NCBI GenBank assembly: GCA_002403075.1
Contig: DHHB01000060.1
Span: forward strand, 34,364-62,206
Length of the DNA stretch: 27,843 bases
Origin: a bacterium UBP1_UBA4783
GTDB taxonomy: Bacteria; Krumholzibacteriota; Krumholzibacteriia; Krumholzibacteriales; Krumholzibacteriaceae
Direction: 5' to 3'
The position numbers and the translations under genes are program-made. The notes beneath the pieces were generated by a model. The model searched no databases, had not been told where the DNA came from, and was given only the letters and a program-made list of their open reading frames with translations. Shown here piece after piece: positions 16,042-22,561 of this stretch (its first letter is position 1; each line of letters starts with the position of its first letter).

Positions 16042-17118
16042 TCAAACGCCAACGGCTGCGGGTTTCGGCGCGCCGCCGGGGCGGCGGATCGTCTCGGGGG
16101 CGTTGGCCTTCTCGACGGCCTGCTCGTAGCTGACCGTCTTCGCCGCGACGAGCTCGTTCAGATGATCCTCGAGCATCTGCATGCCGTACCGCTTGCCCGT
16201 CTGGATCGTCGAGGCGAGCTGAGCCATTTTGTTCTCGCGAATCATGGCGCGCACGGCGTCCGTGGCGACGAGAATTTCGAGCGCGGCGATACGCCCGCCC
16301 GCGATCTTCGGAACGAGCGTCTGGGCGACGATCCCCTGAAGCGTGCCGGCGAGCTGCATCCTGATCTGGGTCTGCTGCTCCGGCGGAAACACGTTCACGA
16401 TGCGGTCGATCGTTTTCATCGCGCTCGTCGTATGCAGCGTTCCGAGCACGAGGTGGCCGGTCTCGGCGGCCGTCACGGCGAGAGCGATCGTCTCGAGATC
16501 GCGCAGCTCTCCGATGAGGATGACGTCGGGGTCCTGCCTCAGGGCGCGGCGCAGGGCTTCGTTGAAATTCGGCGTATCCGCGCCGACCTCGCGCTGGTTG
16601 ATGTAGCATTTGTTGTCGCGGTGCAGGAACTCTATCGGGTCCTCCATCGTGAGGATATGGCCCTGCATGCTCGCGTTGATGAGATCGATCATCGCGGCCA
16701 GCGTCGTCGATTTGCCGCTCCCCGTCGGCCCCGTGACGAGAACGAGGCCGCGCGGCCTCGACGCGAGCGTCTTGCAGACCTCGGGAAGACCGAGGTCGTC
16801 GAAGGTCGGGATCTTCGCGGGGATGTACCGCAGGACGAGGGATATCGATCCGCGCTGCCGCATGACGTTCACGCGGAAACGCGCGACGCCGGCGATGGAG
16901 TAGGAGCAGTCGAGATCGCCTCTCGCCTCGAACGCGTTCCATTGCTCCTCGTCGAGGAGCGATCGCGCGATCGCTTCCGTATCCTCCGGCCTGAGACGAC
17001 CGTCTCCCTTCGGACGGAGCTGCCCCGATACGCGCACGCCGGGCGGCATCCCGACCTTGAGGTGGGCGTCGCTGCCGCCGCACTCGATCATCTGTTTCAG
17101 GAAATCGTCGATATGCAT
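16042..17118 (-). CDS. pilT: PilT-type twitching-motility/type IV pilus retraction ATPase
   Basis: The 358-residue protein starts MHIDDFLKQMIECGGSDAHL, matching the usual PilT N-terminus. Walker A is TGPTGSGKST (129-138). The Walker B region is LIGELRDLETIALAVTAAET (201-220), followed by the His box GTLHTTSA (226-233), all diagnostic of PilT rather than PilB. The AVRAMIREN segment near 288-296 corresponds to the AIRNLIRE motif needed for retraction. The enzyme forms a cytoplasmic hexamer that hydrolyses ATP to disassemble type IV pili. No other pilus gene is in the window, so it is isolated here. Its ATG lacks a clear ribosome binding site and follows directly after a 7-bp stem-loop. Confidence 0.93.
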   Translation of the reverse strand: MHIDDFLKQMIECGGSDAHLKVGMPPGVRVSGQLRPKGDGRLRPEDTEAIARSLLDEEQWNAFEARGDLDCSYSIAGVARFRVNVMRQRGSISLVLRYIPAKIPTFDDLGLPEVCKTLASRPRGLVLVTGPTGSGKSTTLAAMIDLINASMQGHILTMEDPIEFLHRDNKCYINQREVGADTPNFNEALRRALRQDPDVILIGELRDLETIALAVTAAETGHLVLGTLHTTSAMKTIDRIVNVFPPEQQTQIRMQLAGTLQGIVAQTLVPKIAGGRIAALEILVATDAVRAMIRENKMAQLASTIQTGKRYGMQMLEDHLNELVAAKTVSYEQAVEKANAPETIRRPGGAPKPAAVGV

Positions 17119-17138
17119 CCAGAAAACCCGCTTTCTGG
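17119..17138 (-). promoter_or_regulatory. Stem-loop abutting the PilT start codon
   Basis: On the minus strand CCAGAAA (17138-17132) pairs perfectly with TTTCTGG (17125-17119) around a six-base loop GCGGGT. The stem ends at the base before the ATG. In mRNA it would sit where a ribosome binding site should be, so it could modulate initiation. Confidence 0.35.
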
Positions 17139-17180
17139 ATACGCGCTCGGAGGAATTCGGGGGCAAGATACGTGCCGGAT

Positions 17181-17214
17181 CGCGCGGCGAACCGCTGAGG
17201 CGCCTCGCCGCGCG
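17181..17214. repeat. Perfect 10-bp GC inverted repeat in the LemA-PilT gap
   Basis: CGCGCGGCGA (17181-17190) pairs perfectly with TCGCCGCGCG (17205-17214) across a 14-base loop. No T-tract follows on either strand. It may be a second, weaker terminator for the LemA cluster or a structure in the PilT leader. Confidence 0.45.
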
Positions 17215-17265
17215 ACGAATCGAACCGATCGGCAATCTCGAGCTCCCGAACTCAGAAACGATATG

Positions 17266-17281
17266 GCACGGAGGCCCGTGC
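17266..17281 (-). terminator. Hairpin after LemA
   Basis: On the minus strand GCACGG-GCCT-CCGTGC forms a perfect 6-bp stem with a tetraloop, starting 9 bases past the LemA stop. The following sequence (CATATCGTTTCT) has only a weak T-rich stretch, so intrinsic termination is plausible but not certain. Confidence 0.5.
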
Positions 17282-17289
17282 GGAAGCGG

Positions 17290-17913
17290 CTATTTTTTCG
17301 CCGGATTCAGATCGTCGACGTCCAGTTTCTCGATCTCCCCCTTATAGTAATCGATCTCGGCGGGGAACTTCTTCATGAGGCCTCCGACCATCGAGGGCCA
17401 CGCCGAGCCGCGGTAGGTGTTATAACCCCTGATCGCGACCACCCAATCGTCGAGGGCGGTCTTGATCTCATTGACGGAGACCTCCATATTGCGCATGTTC
17501 TCCCGCGACGTTTCGGCGGCCCGCAGCTGCGGGTACGCCTCGACCTGGATCCTGAACGCCATGGCCGCGCGGACGACGTCCGTCCCCGCTTTCGTGAGAT
17601 CCTCGGTTCCCTTGCCCTCGGCCGCCGCCGCTTCGAACGCCTCCCGCGCCGCGTCGTAGCCGCTGCGCGCCTCCGTCACGGCCTTGAACGTCTCCGACTC
17701 GTGCTCCATGTATTGATTCGCGATCTCCCAGACGCCCTTGATCTTTTCCGTGCAGGTGTTGAGGGCCGCGGAATAATGCGATTTCGCGCCTTCGACCGCC
17801 TGATAGCCGCTGTTGAGCTTGTTCCACACCCCGACGATCGACGACACGAGAGCTATCGCGACGATCACGAGGACGACCACGAGCACGAGGATGCCCGCCG
17901 ACGATCTTTTCAT
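17290..17913 (-). CDS. LemA family membrane protein
   Basis: The 207-residue protein has an N-terminal membrane anchor (about residues 7-25, GILVLVVVLVIVAIALVSS). A long helical LemA domain follows, with WNKLNSGYQAVEGAKSHYSAALNTC and the typical AYPQLRAAETSRENMRNMEVSVNEIKTA stretch (split here across residues 127-150). LemA proteins are membrane-anchored helical bundles, commonly encoded beside TPM/YgcG-type and DUF2207-like membrane proteins; their biochemical role is not settled. Here the gene is last in a cluster, 17 bases after the TPM lipoprotein gene, with AGGAG before the ATG at 17913. The context is unusual because the cluster also carries a radical SAM enzyme and a Cys-rich-tail membrane protein. 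Confidence 0.88.
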   Translation of the reverse strand: MKRSSAGILVLVVVLVIVAIALVSSIVGVWNKLNSGYQAVEGAKSHYSAALNTCTEKIKGVWEIANQYMEHESETFKAVTEARSGYDAAREAFEAAAAEGKGTEDLTKAGTDVVRAAMAFRIQVEAYPQLRAAETSRENMRNMEVSVNEIKTALDDWVVAIRGYNTYRGSAWPSMVGGLMKKFPAEIDYYKGEIEKLDVDDLNPAKK

Positions 17914-17930
17914 GCCGGCTCCTTTCTCCG

Positions 17931-18473
17931 CTATTCCGATCCGCCGTAGATCTTTCTCAATACTCCGTCCGTCCCGGCTATCAACACCGAGACGCCCCTG
18001 TCGAAGTTGCCGAAATTGAAATACTCGACCGCCTCGTCGACGATGGGGCCGTAATCGGCCGACGAGAAGCGGGGGAGTCCCCTTCCGACCGACACGGTCA
18101 GCTTGTCGCGGGCGTCGGGGCGCACGAGCCACACGAGCCCCCGGTTGCCGCCCTCGGCGGCGAACCCCTTCCTGCCGAGACCGAGCCGGCGTCCGTAATG
18201 AGTCGCCCATTCCTCGGGATGCGCGACGCCGGCGATGAGCACGACGACCACCTCGGCTATCCCTTCCGCTTTGAGCCGCTCCAATGTCGCGTCGCCGGAG
18301 GCGATCGTCGAATCGGACAGCACGGCCGCCCTGTCGATCACCCATGAGGTTTCGAGCGGCGGGAAATCGGGATCTCCTTTCGGCACGGAATCGTTTTTGT
18401 CGTAGCGGTCGCCGCCCCCCGTGCACGCCGCGAGGCACGCCGCGAAACACAGTATGAGAGACGCGGTTCTCAT
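17931..18473 (-). CDS. TPM-domain lipoprotein
   Basis: The 180-residue protein has a signal peptide with lipobox LAAC (C17), so it is a predicted lipoprotein. Residues about 43-175 form a TPM (YgcG/TLP18.3/Psb32/MOLO-1) domain: WVIDRAAVLSD, LKAEGIAEVVVVLIAG, GNRGLVWLVRPDARDKLTVSVGRGL and FDRGVSVLIAGTDG. Most bacterial YgcG-type proteins add a C-terminal membrane helix and a Gly/Ser-rich tail; here these are absent, while the upstream overlapping gene encodes a protein that has a helix and a Gly/Cys tail. The start overlaps that gene's stop as ATGA, so the two are translated together. TPM domains have been linked to photosystem II repair, phosphatase activity and receptor assembly in other organisms; no specific activity can be assigned here. 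Confidence 0.85.
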   Translation of the reverse strand: MRTASLILCFAACLAACTGGGDRYDKNDSVPKGDPDFPPLETSWVIDRAAVLSDSTIASGDATLERLKAEGIAEVVVVLIAGVAHPEEWATHYGRRLGLGRKGFAAEGGNRGLVWLVRPDARDKLTVSVGRGLPRFSSADYGPIVDEAVEYFNFGNFDRGVSVLIAGTDGVLRKIYGGSE

Positions 18474-19432
18474 CGCGATCGCCCCTCATCCCCGCAGGCC
18501 GGACATACGTGCTCGGTCTTTCTGCTGCATCCCGCGCCGCCCCCGCCGGCGCACGCGCAGGCGCACGCGCAGCTCACGCACGCGCAGGCGCAGGACATCG
18601 ACGCCCCGCCGAACCCTCCCCCGCCGCCGGCCGATCTCCCTCCCCCGGACCTCCCGCCGCGAACGCCGCCGGGAATTCCTCCGTAGAAGATTCTCCCGCC
18701 GGAATAGCGTTTGCCGCTCGAACGAAGAGCCGTGACGACGATAAGCAAAATAATCGCGAAGATGACGAGCGCGACGACGAAGAACGCCTTCGGTCCGCCG
18801 AGCCCCGACGCCCCGCGCAGATTCTCCGCGGCGATCCCCGCCGGAAACGACGCGACGGGGAACGAAAGCCGCACGGTAAACCGCTCTCCCGGAGCGAGGC
18901 CGTGCGCGATCCAAACCATCTCGTCCCCCGAGACGAACGTCGGCGGGGGATCGGCGGCGACGGTCTCGAGCCTCGCGAAGAAGGTGACGCCGACGCGCAG
19001 CGTCTCCGTGGGGGCGCGATCGTACCAGCCGGGCGTGAAATCGAGCCCGTAGCTCTCCTTGTCCGCGTAAAAGAGGCCCTTCTGGACGATCGAGAACGCG
19101 ACGTCGAAGCTCTCACCCGGTCCGTAATCCCGGTCGAGATCGAGACGCACGCCGCTCCAGCCGCCCTGACTCGCGGACCTGATCCCCGCGACGGCGCCGC
19201 CCGAGCCCGTTATCTGGAAATCGCCGTTCGCCGTGCCCACCGTGATCCAGGGGATATGTCCGCCCGTGACGAGCCATCTCTGATAATACTGAACGGCGAC
19301 GGAACCGTCGGAACGAGGGGTCAAATCGACGCCGTAGCTCGATATCCTATACGTTCCGGTGTCCCCCGCGAGGGACCGGCCGGCGAGCGACAGCGTCGCC
19401 GCCGCGAGGAACGCCGCGAGGAGCTTCTTCAC
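18470..19432 (-). CDS. Membrane protein with extracytoplasmic domain and Cys-rich cytoplasmic tail (candidate radical SAM substrate)
   Basis: The GTG at 19432 overlaps the radical SAM stop (GTGA) and gives a good signal peptide (MKKLLAAFLAAATLSLAGRSLAG). The 320-residue product has a beta-rich extracytoplasmic region (about 25-215) whose YRISSYGVDLTPRSDGSVAV opening loosely resembles DUF2207. One membrane helix (217-236, FFVVALVIFAIILLIVVTAL) is followed by a positively charged Gly/Arg/Ser region (239-279). The tail then has ten cysteines at 281, 283, 285, 288, 290, 292, 294, 302, 310 and 313; there is no cysteine before residue 281. The core reads CACACVSCACACACAGGGG and the end carries CPAC. 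The positive-inside rule puts the tail in the cytoplasm. Coupling to the SPASM enzyme makes this tail the obvious candidate substrate. Function unproven. Confidence 0.82.
   Translation of the reverse strand: MKKLLAAFLAAATLSLAGRSLAGDTGTYRISSYGVDLTPRSDGSVAVQYYQRWLVTGGHIPWITVGTANGDFQITGSGGAVAGIRSASQGGWSGVRLDLDRDYGPGESFDVAFSIVQKGLFYADKESYGLDFTPGWYDRAPTETLRVGVTFFARLETVAADPPPTFVSGDEMVWIAHGLAPGERFTVRLSFPVASFPAGIAAENLRGASGLGGPKAFFVVALVIFAIILLIVVTALRSSGKRYSGGRIFYGGIPGGVRGGRSGGGRSAGGGGGFGGASMSCACACVSCACACACAGGGGAGCSRKTEHVCPACGDEGRSR
18494..18592 (-). other. Segment encoding the ten-cysteine tail
   Basis: These 33 codons hold all ten cysteines of the 320-residue membrane protein. The codons are mostly TGC alternating with GCC or GCG, with one Val-Ser interruption after the third cysteine. 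A glycine spacer precedes the last three cysteines, and the final pair forms CPAC. Confidence 0.85.
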
Positions 19433-20829
19433 CGGTCCTTCCCCCCTTCCGTCGCGCGCTTCGTCCGCGCGCCGGGATCCAGCGGACACCCCCCGGCGCA
19501 TACCGTTTCGTACTCGCAGCCGCGACACTCGTCCGGCGCGAACCCGCGCTCCCGCAGCTTCACGCACGTCGGATGGCGCCAGATCGAGGCCCATTCATCC
19601 TTGAGAATATCGCCGACGGAATCGGGCCATGACTGGCAGGGGATGACCGTGCCGTCCGGCTGGATCGTCATGTTATGAGCGGCTGCCGAGCATGATTTGG
19701 CGCCGAGGCCGAGCTCGACGGGGTTCAGTCCGCGGTTGTAGCACGTCGGCGAGTACCACTGCAGCGTCATTCCGATCTCGCCCGCCGCGGCGCAGGATGC
19801 GGCGAGCGTTTTTCGGAGAGAATCGTCGTCGAGCCCGTTCTCCTTGATGTGCGCGGGGCCGTGCCCGCTGCAGATCAGGGTGTTGCAGGCGGCGTTCCGC
19901 ACGCCGAGACCGTGGAGCCATTTCAACGTCTCGATGAACGTGCCCGCGTTGGCTCTCGTGAGCGTGGTGTTCGTGACGATCTGCAGCCCGGCCGAAAGCG
20001 CCTTTTCGATGCCGGCCGTCGTCCGGGCGTGCGAGCCCTCGGTGCACGTCAGCCGGTCGTGAATCTTCGGATCGAACGATTCGACGGTGACCTGCGCGTA
20101 GTCGAGACTCGCGCCGCGGAGGGCGTCCGCGAGACCGGCGAGCTTGGTTCCGTTCGTGACGAGCCCCGTGACGAACTCGTCCGCCTCGCCGACGAGCTCC
20201 ACGAGATCGTCGCGCAGCGTCGGCTCTCCGCCGGTGAATACGATCTGCGGCACGCCCGCTTTCCAGAGGACGTCGTAGATCTTGATCCACGCCGCCGTGT
20301 CGAGCTCTGGACCGGCCTTTCGGTCGCCCACGTAGCACTTGGGGCACTCGAGGTTGCACCGGTAGGTGATCGCCGCGTCCATGCGCGCGGGGGCGGACCA
20401 TTCTCCGCACCGGATCTCCTTCGGATCGAGCCCCGACTCCGCGGGGCACGCTCCGTCCGCCACGCTCATCAGCGTGCCGAATATCCTGTCGAGGTCGGCG
20501 AGGATCATCTCGCGCTTGACCGGTCTCAGCCACGGCGCGCACCTCGACGAATACCTCTCGGCCATCCTGTCAGCGACGTAGTCGCGCACGGCACGGGATT
20601 CGTCTCCGTCCCCACGCTGATAGAGCCACATGGCGTCGATGAGATGCCCGACGAACTCCGCCGCCGTCCGGTCGAGCACGATCGGCGGCTGCCTGCCGTC
20701 GATCCAGAGAAAGTTGTCCCGCGTCGGATCCTTCCGCCGCAGATGAAGCCTATGGCCGTTGATCGTGGCGTGCAGAACGCCGTCGTCCCTGTAGCGGGGC
20801 TTTCTTTCCGGCTGCCGCGGGGATCTCAT
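19429..20829 (-). CDS. Radical SAM/SPASM domain protein with PqqD-like N-terminal region
   Basis: The 466-residue cytoplasmic protein carries the radical SAM CxxxCxxC motif at C158, C162 and C165 (CNLECPKCY), and the GGEP motif at 200-203 that contacts SAM. The C-terminal SPASM region supplies auxiliary Fe-S cysteines: C363, C380, C398, C422, C435, C438, C444 and C448 (MTIQPDGTVIPCQSW ... CRGCEYETVCAGGCPL). Residues about 19-95, including LWIDGRQPPIVLDRTAAEFVGHL, resemble PqqD-type peptide-binding regions. SPASM enzymes often modify peptides or proteins, for example by forming thioether links at cysteines. The gene overlaps DUF4197 upstream (ATGA) and the Cys-rich-tail membrane protein downstream (GTGA), which suggests the latter is its substrate. 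GGAAG precedes the ATG. Confidence 0.9.
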   Translation of the reverse strand: MRSPRQPERKPRYRDDGVLHATINGHRLHLRRKDPTRDNFLWIDGRQPPIVLDRTAAEFVGHLIDAMWLYQRGDGDESRAVRDYVADRMAERYSSRCAPWLRPVKREMILADLDRIFGTLMSVADGACPAESGLDPKEIRCGEWSAPARMDAAITYRCNLECPKCYVGDRKAGPELDTAAWIKIYDVLWKAGVPQIVFTGGEPTLRDDLVELVGEADEFVTGLVTNGTKLAGLADALRGASLDYAQVTVESFDPKIHDRLTCTEGSHARTTAGIEKALSAGLQIVTNTTLTRANAGTFIETLKWLHGLGVRNAACNTLICSGHGPAHIKENGLDDDSLRKTLAASCAAAGEIGMTLQWYSPTCYNRGLNPVELGLGAKSCSAAAHNMTIQPDGTVIPCQSWPDSVGDILKDEWASIWRHPTCVKLRERGFAPDECRGCEYETVCAGGCPLDPGARTKRATEGGKDR

Positions 20830-21554
20830 CTTCCGAACACCTTCCGCAAGAGATCGGTCGTGCGGGCCGCGGGGTCCCGCCTGATCTTCATCTCTTCCGA
20901 CGCGAGAACGGTGAAGAGCCCGGCGAGCGCCCGGTCCGTTACGTATTCGTCGAGATCGACGAGTCGCTGCGTCCCCGCAAGCGGCAGGTTGTTGTACGCG
21001 TCGGCGACCCGGCCGTAGATGCGCGAGAGTCCGACTTCGTCGATCTTTTTCTGGACGATCGGGTGAAATCGCTCGCGCAGGGCGGCCGACGTTCGACCGC
21101 GAAAATACTCCGTCGCCGCCGTGTTTCCGCCGTTGAGTATCCCGAAGGCGTCGGAGACGGTCATGCCGGTGATGGCGTTCCAGAAAATGTCCCGCGCCTC
21201 CGCTGCGGCGAGCTCGGCGGCCCGGTTCATGCCGACCTCGAGCTCGTCCACCTGGGCGCCCAATCCTACCTGGCGCAGGGTCGAGGCCATGGATCGCATC
21301 TCTTCGGGAATGACGATCCGGATCAGCTGGTTGCCGAGAAATCCGTCCAGCCGAGAGGTCGAGAGCACGGTGCTCTGCGTTCCGACGCGCAGCGCCTCCT
21401 TGATCCCCGCGATGACGGTGGGTTCGTCGAGGGCTCCGCCGCCCGACCCGTCCGAGAAGATATCGGGCACGCTCTCCTGCAGCGCCGCGCAGCCGCAGAT
21501 CGAAAGAGCCGATACGACGGACAGCAACGCATGGATTCGCCTCGCGAGCTTCAT
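20826..21554 (-). CDS. DUF4197 lipoprotein
   Basis: The ATG at 21554 follows AAAGGAAAGG and yields a 242-residue protein with a signal peptide and a lipobox-like ALSICGC stretch (cysteines at 20 and 22). The mature part is helical and matches DUF4197 in sequence: EPTVIAGIKEALRVGTQSTVLSTS, IVIPEEMRSMASTLRQVGLG, GMTVSDAFGILNGGNTAATEYF and LRERFHPIVQKKIDEVG. This family is widespread in diderms, is probably periplasmic and has no known function. Here its stop overlaps the radical SAM start by ATGA, an unusual partner for this family. That may mean either functional involvement or simple co-transcription. Confidence 0.9.
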   Translation of the reverse strand: MKLARRIHALLSVVSALSICGCAALQESVPDIFSDGSGGGALDEPTVIAGIKEALRVGTQSTVLSTSRLDGFLGNQLIRIVIPEEMRSMASTLRQVGLGAQVDELEVGMNRAAELAAAEARDIFWNAITGMTVSDAFGILNGGNTAATEYFRGRTSAALRERFHPIVQKKIDEVGLSRIYGRVADAYNNLPLAGTQRLVDLDEYVTDRALAGLFTVLASEEMKIRRDPAARTTDLLRKVFGR

Positions 21555-21635
21555 GGAACCTTTCCTTTCAGCGTTCCGGCGCCGCGCGACGATCGGAGCG
21601 GGACCGGCACGACGCGCCGCGGCCATCGGGAGCCT

Positions 21636-22367
21636 TCATTTCCCGATCTTATTCAGCAGATCCTTCGTCTTGTTCTTGAGGGAACTCCCGAGCTTCTCCT
21701 CGACCAAGCGATCGATCCCGGAGCCCGCGATCTCTGAGGTCACCCTCGCGGCGACGGTCGCGAGGATTATCCGCGCGATCTCGTCCGGCGGCGCGCCGCC
21801 CTCGCCTCCGACGTCGTCGAGCCGGATCTCGGGAAGCTCTATCGCGCGCTTCTCGAGTCCGAGAGCGGAGGCATCGAGCTCGACGCGTCCTTTCTCGAAC
21901 ACGAACCTCGTGATCCTGATATTCTTGGTCCGTCCGCTCGAACCGCCGCTCTCTCCGCCCGCACGGGCGGCGTACGCCTGCACCCGCTCGCGCAACTCGC
22001 CTATATTGGACGCGCCGGTTTTCGTTATCTCGGCGTTGATAACGGGGGATTGGATGCGGATTTCGTCGATGACGACGGGGTCCTCGCGAACGCTCTTGAC
22101 GTCGATGTCGAGAACGATATCGTCGAGGGAGAACGCCGTGCGGACCTGGTATCCGTCGGGGCTCTCGACGCGGAGGCCCTTGATCGTCCCGCGCCCGTCG
22201 CGAAGCGAGATGTCCACGCCGGATACGCGGACGCTCGTTTGGGTGACTTCGCTCCCCTGCTTTTCGATCGCCTTCGCGACGAGCGCGTTGAGGTTGGACA
22301 GCAGGAATATCGCGATGACCACGATCACCGCGACCACGACGACCGCGGCCAACACCAGCTTTTTCAT
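21636..22367 (-). CDS. AsmA-like membrane-anchored protein
   Basis: The 243-residue protein has one N-terminal membrane anchor (residues 2-24, KLVLAAVVVVAVIVVIAIFLL). An extracytoplasmic beta-rich domain follows, with the alternating pattern seen in AsmA/DUF748-type proteins: VRVSGVDISLRDGRGTIKG, then LDIDVKSVREDPVVIDEIRI. A Ser/Gly-rich break occurs near 140. It is shorter than typical AsmA proteins (600 residues or more) and would be a minimal version. AsmA-like proteins help move lipids between membranes in diderms, but that role cannot be inferred for this short form. The gene lies 81 bases upstream of DUF4197 on the same strand and may head the radical SAM cluster. GAGGGA precedes the ATG at 22367. 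Confidence 0.75.
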   Translation of the reverse strand: MKKLVLAAVVVVAVIVVIAIFLLSNLNALVAKAIEKQGSEVTQTSVRVSGVDISLRDGRGTIKGLRVESPDGYQVRTAFSLDDIVLDIDVKSVREDPVVIDEIRIQSPVINAEITKTGASNIGELRERVQAYAARAGGESGGSSGRTKNIRITRFVFEKGRVELDASALGLEKRAIELPEIRLDDVGGEGGAPPDEIARIILATVAARVTSEIAGSGIDRLVEEKLGSSLKNKTKDLLNKIGK

Positions 22368-22417
22368 GTGATCCCTCGTTTCGGCGGCGTGTATCCCAGA
22401 AACGCCCCGCGGTCGCC

Positions 22418-22447
22418 AGCATAGCGCATCGAACGCCGCCTCCGCAA
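22418..22447 (-). promoter_or_regulatory. Possible promoter for the AsmA-like / radical SAM cluster
   Basis: On the minus strand TTGCGG (22447-22442) and TATGCT (22423-22418) are 18 bases apart, about 50 bases upstream of the AsmA-like ATG. It lies in the 194-base gap after the DUF1624 gene. Confidence 0.4.
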
Positions 22448-22468
22448 GCCGTTCCCGTGGATAAACCT

Positions 22469-22490
22469 CGGCTCGGCGGCGCCGGAGCCG
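22469..22490. terminator. Possible hairpin downstream of DUF1624
   Basis: CGGCTC (22469-22474) pairs with GAGCCG (22485-22490), with further self-complementary GC bases inside. It lies about 70 bases past the DUF1624 stop on the minus strand. The following bases (AGGTTT) give only a weak T-run. Confidence 0.3.
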
Positions 22491-22561
22491 ATTTCCCACC
22501 CATCTCCAAGCGTTGCCGCCCGGGCGCGATCCGACACGCTCGACGCCTTTGCCATGATTCT

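Noticed and set aside
16018..17949. A 643-codon open frame antisense to PilT and LemA
   Set aside because: PilT and LemA on the opposite strand carry all family motifs; this frame is a low-information shadow.
17914..18489. Upstream extension of the LemA frame
   Set aside because: It would overlap the TPM lipoprotein completely; the LemA ATG at 17913 has its own AGGAG and begins with the expected membrane anchor.
18494..18592. Cys-Ala tail as a mere artefact of repetitive GC/AC DNA
   Set aside because: The frame is continuous with the signal peptide, extracytoplasmic domain and membrane helix. It ends at a coupled stop-start junction, and the run has an ordered layout with a Gly spacer and a CPAC end. 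Repeat slippage may have shaped it but does not explain it away.
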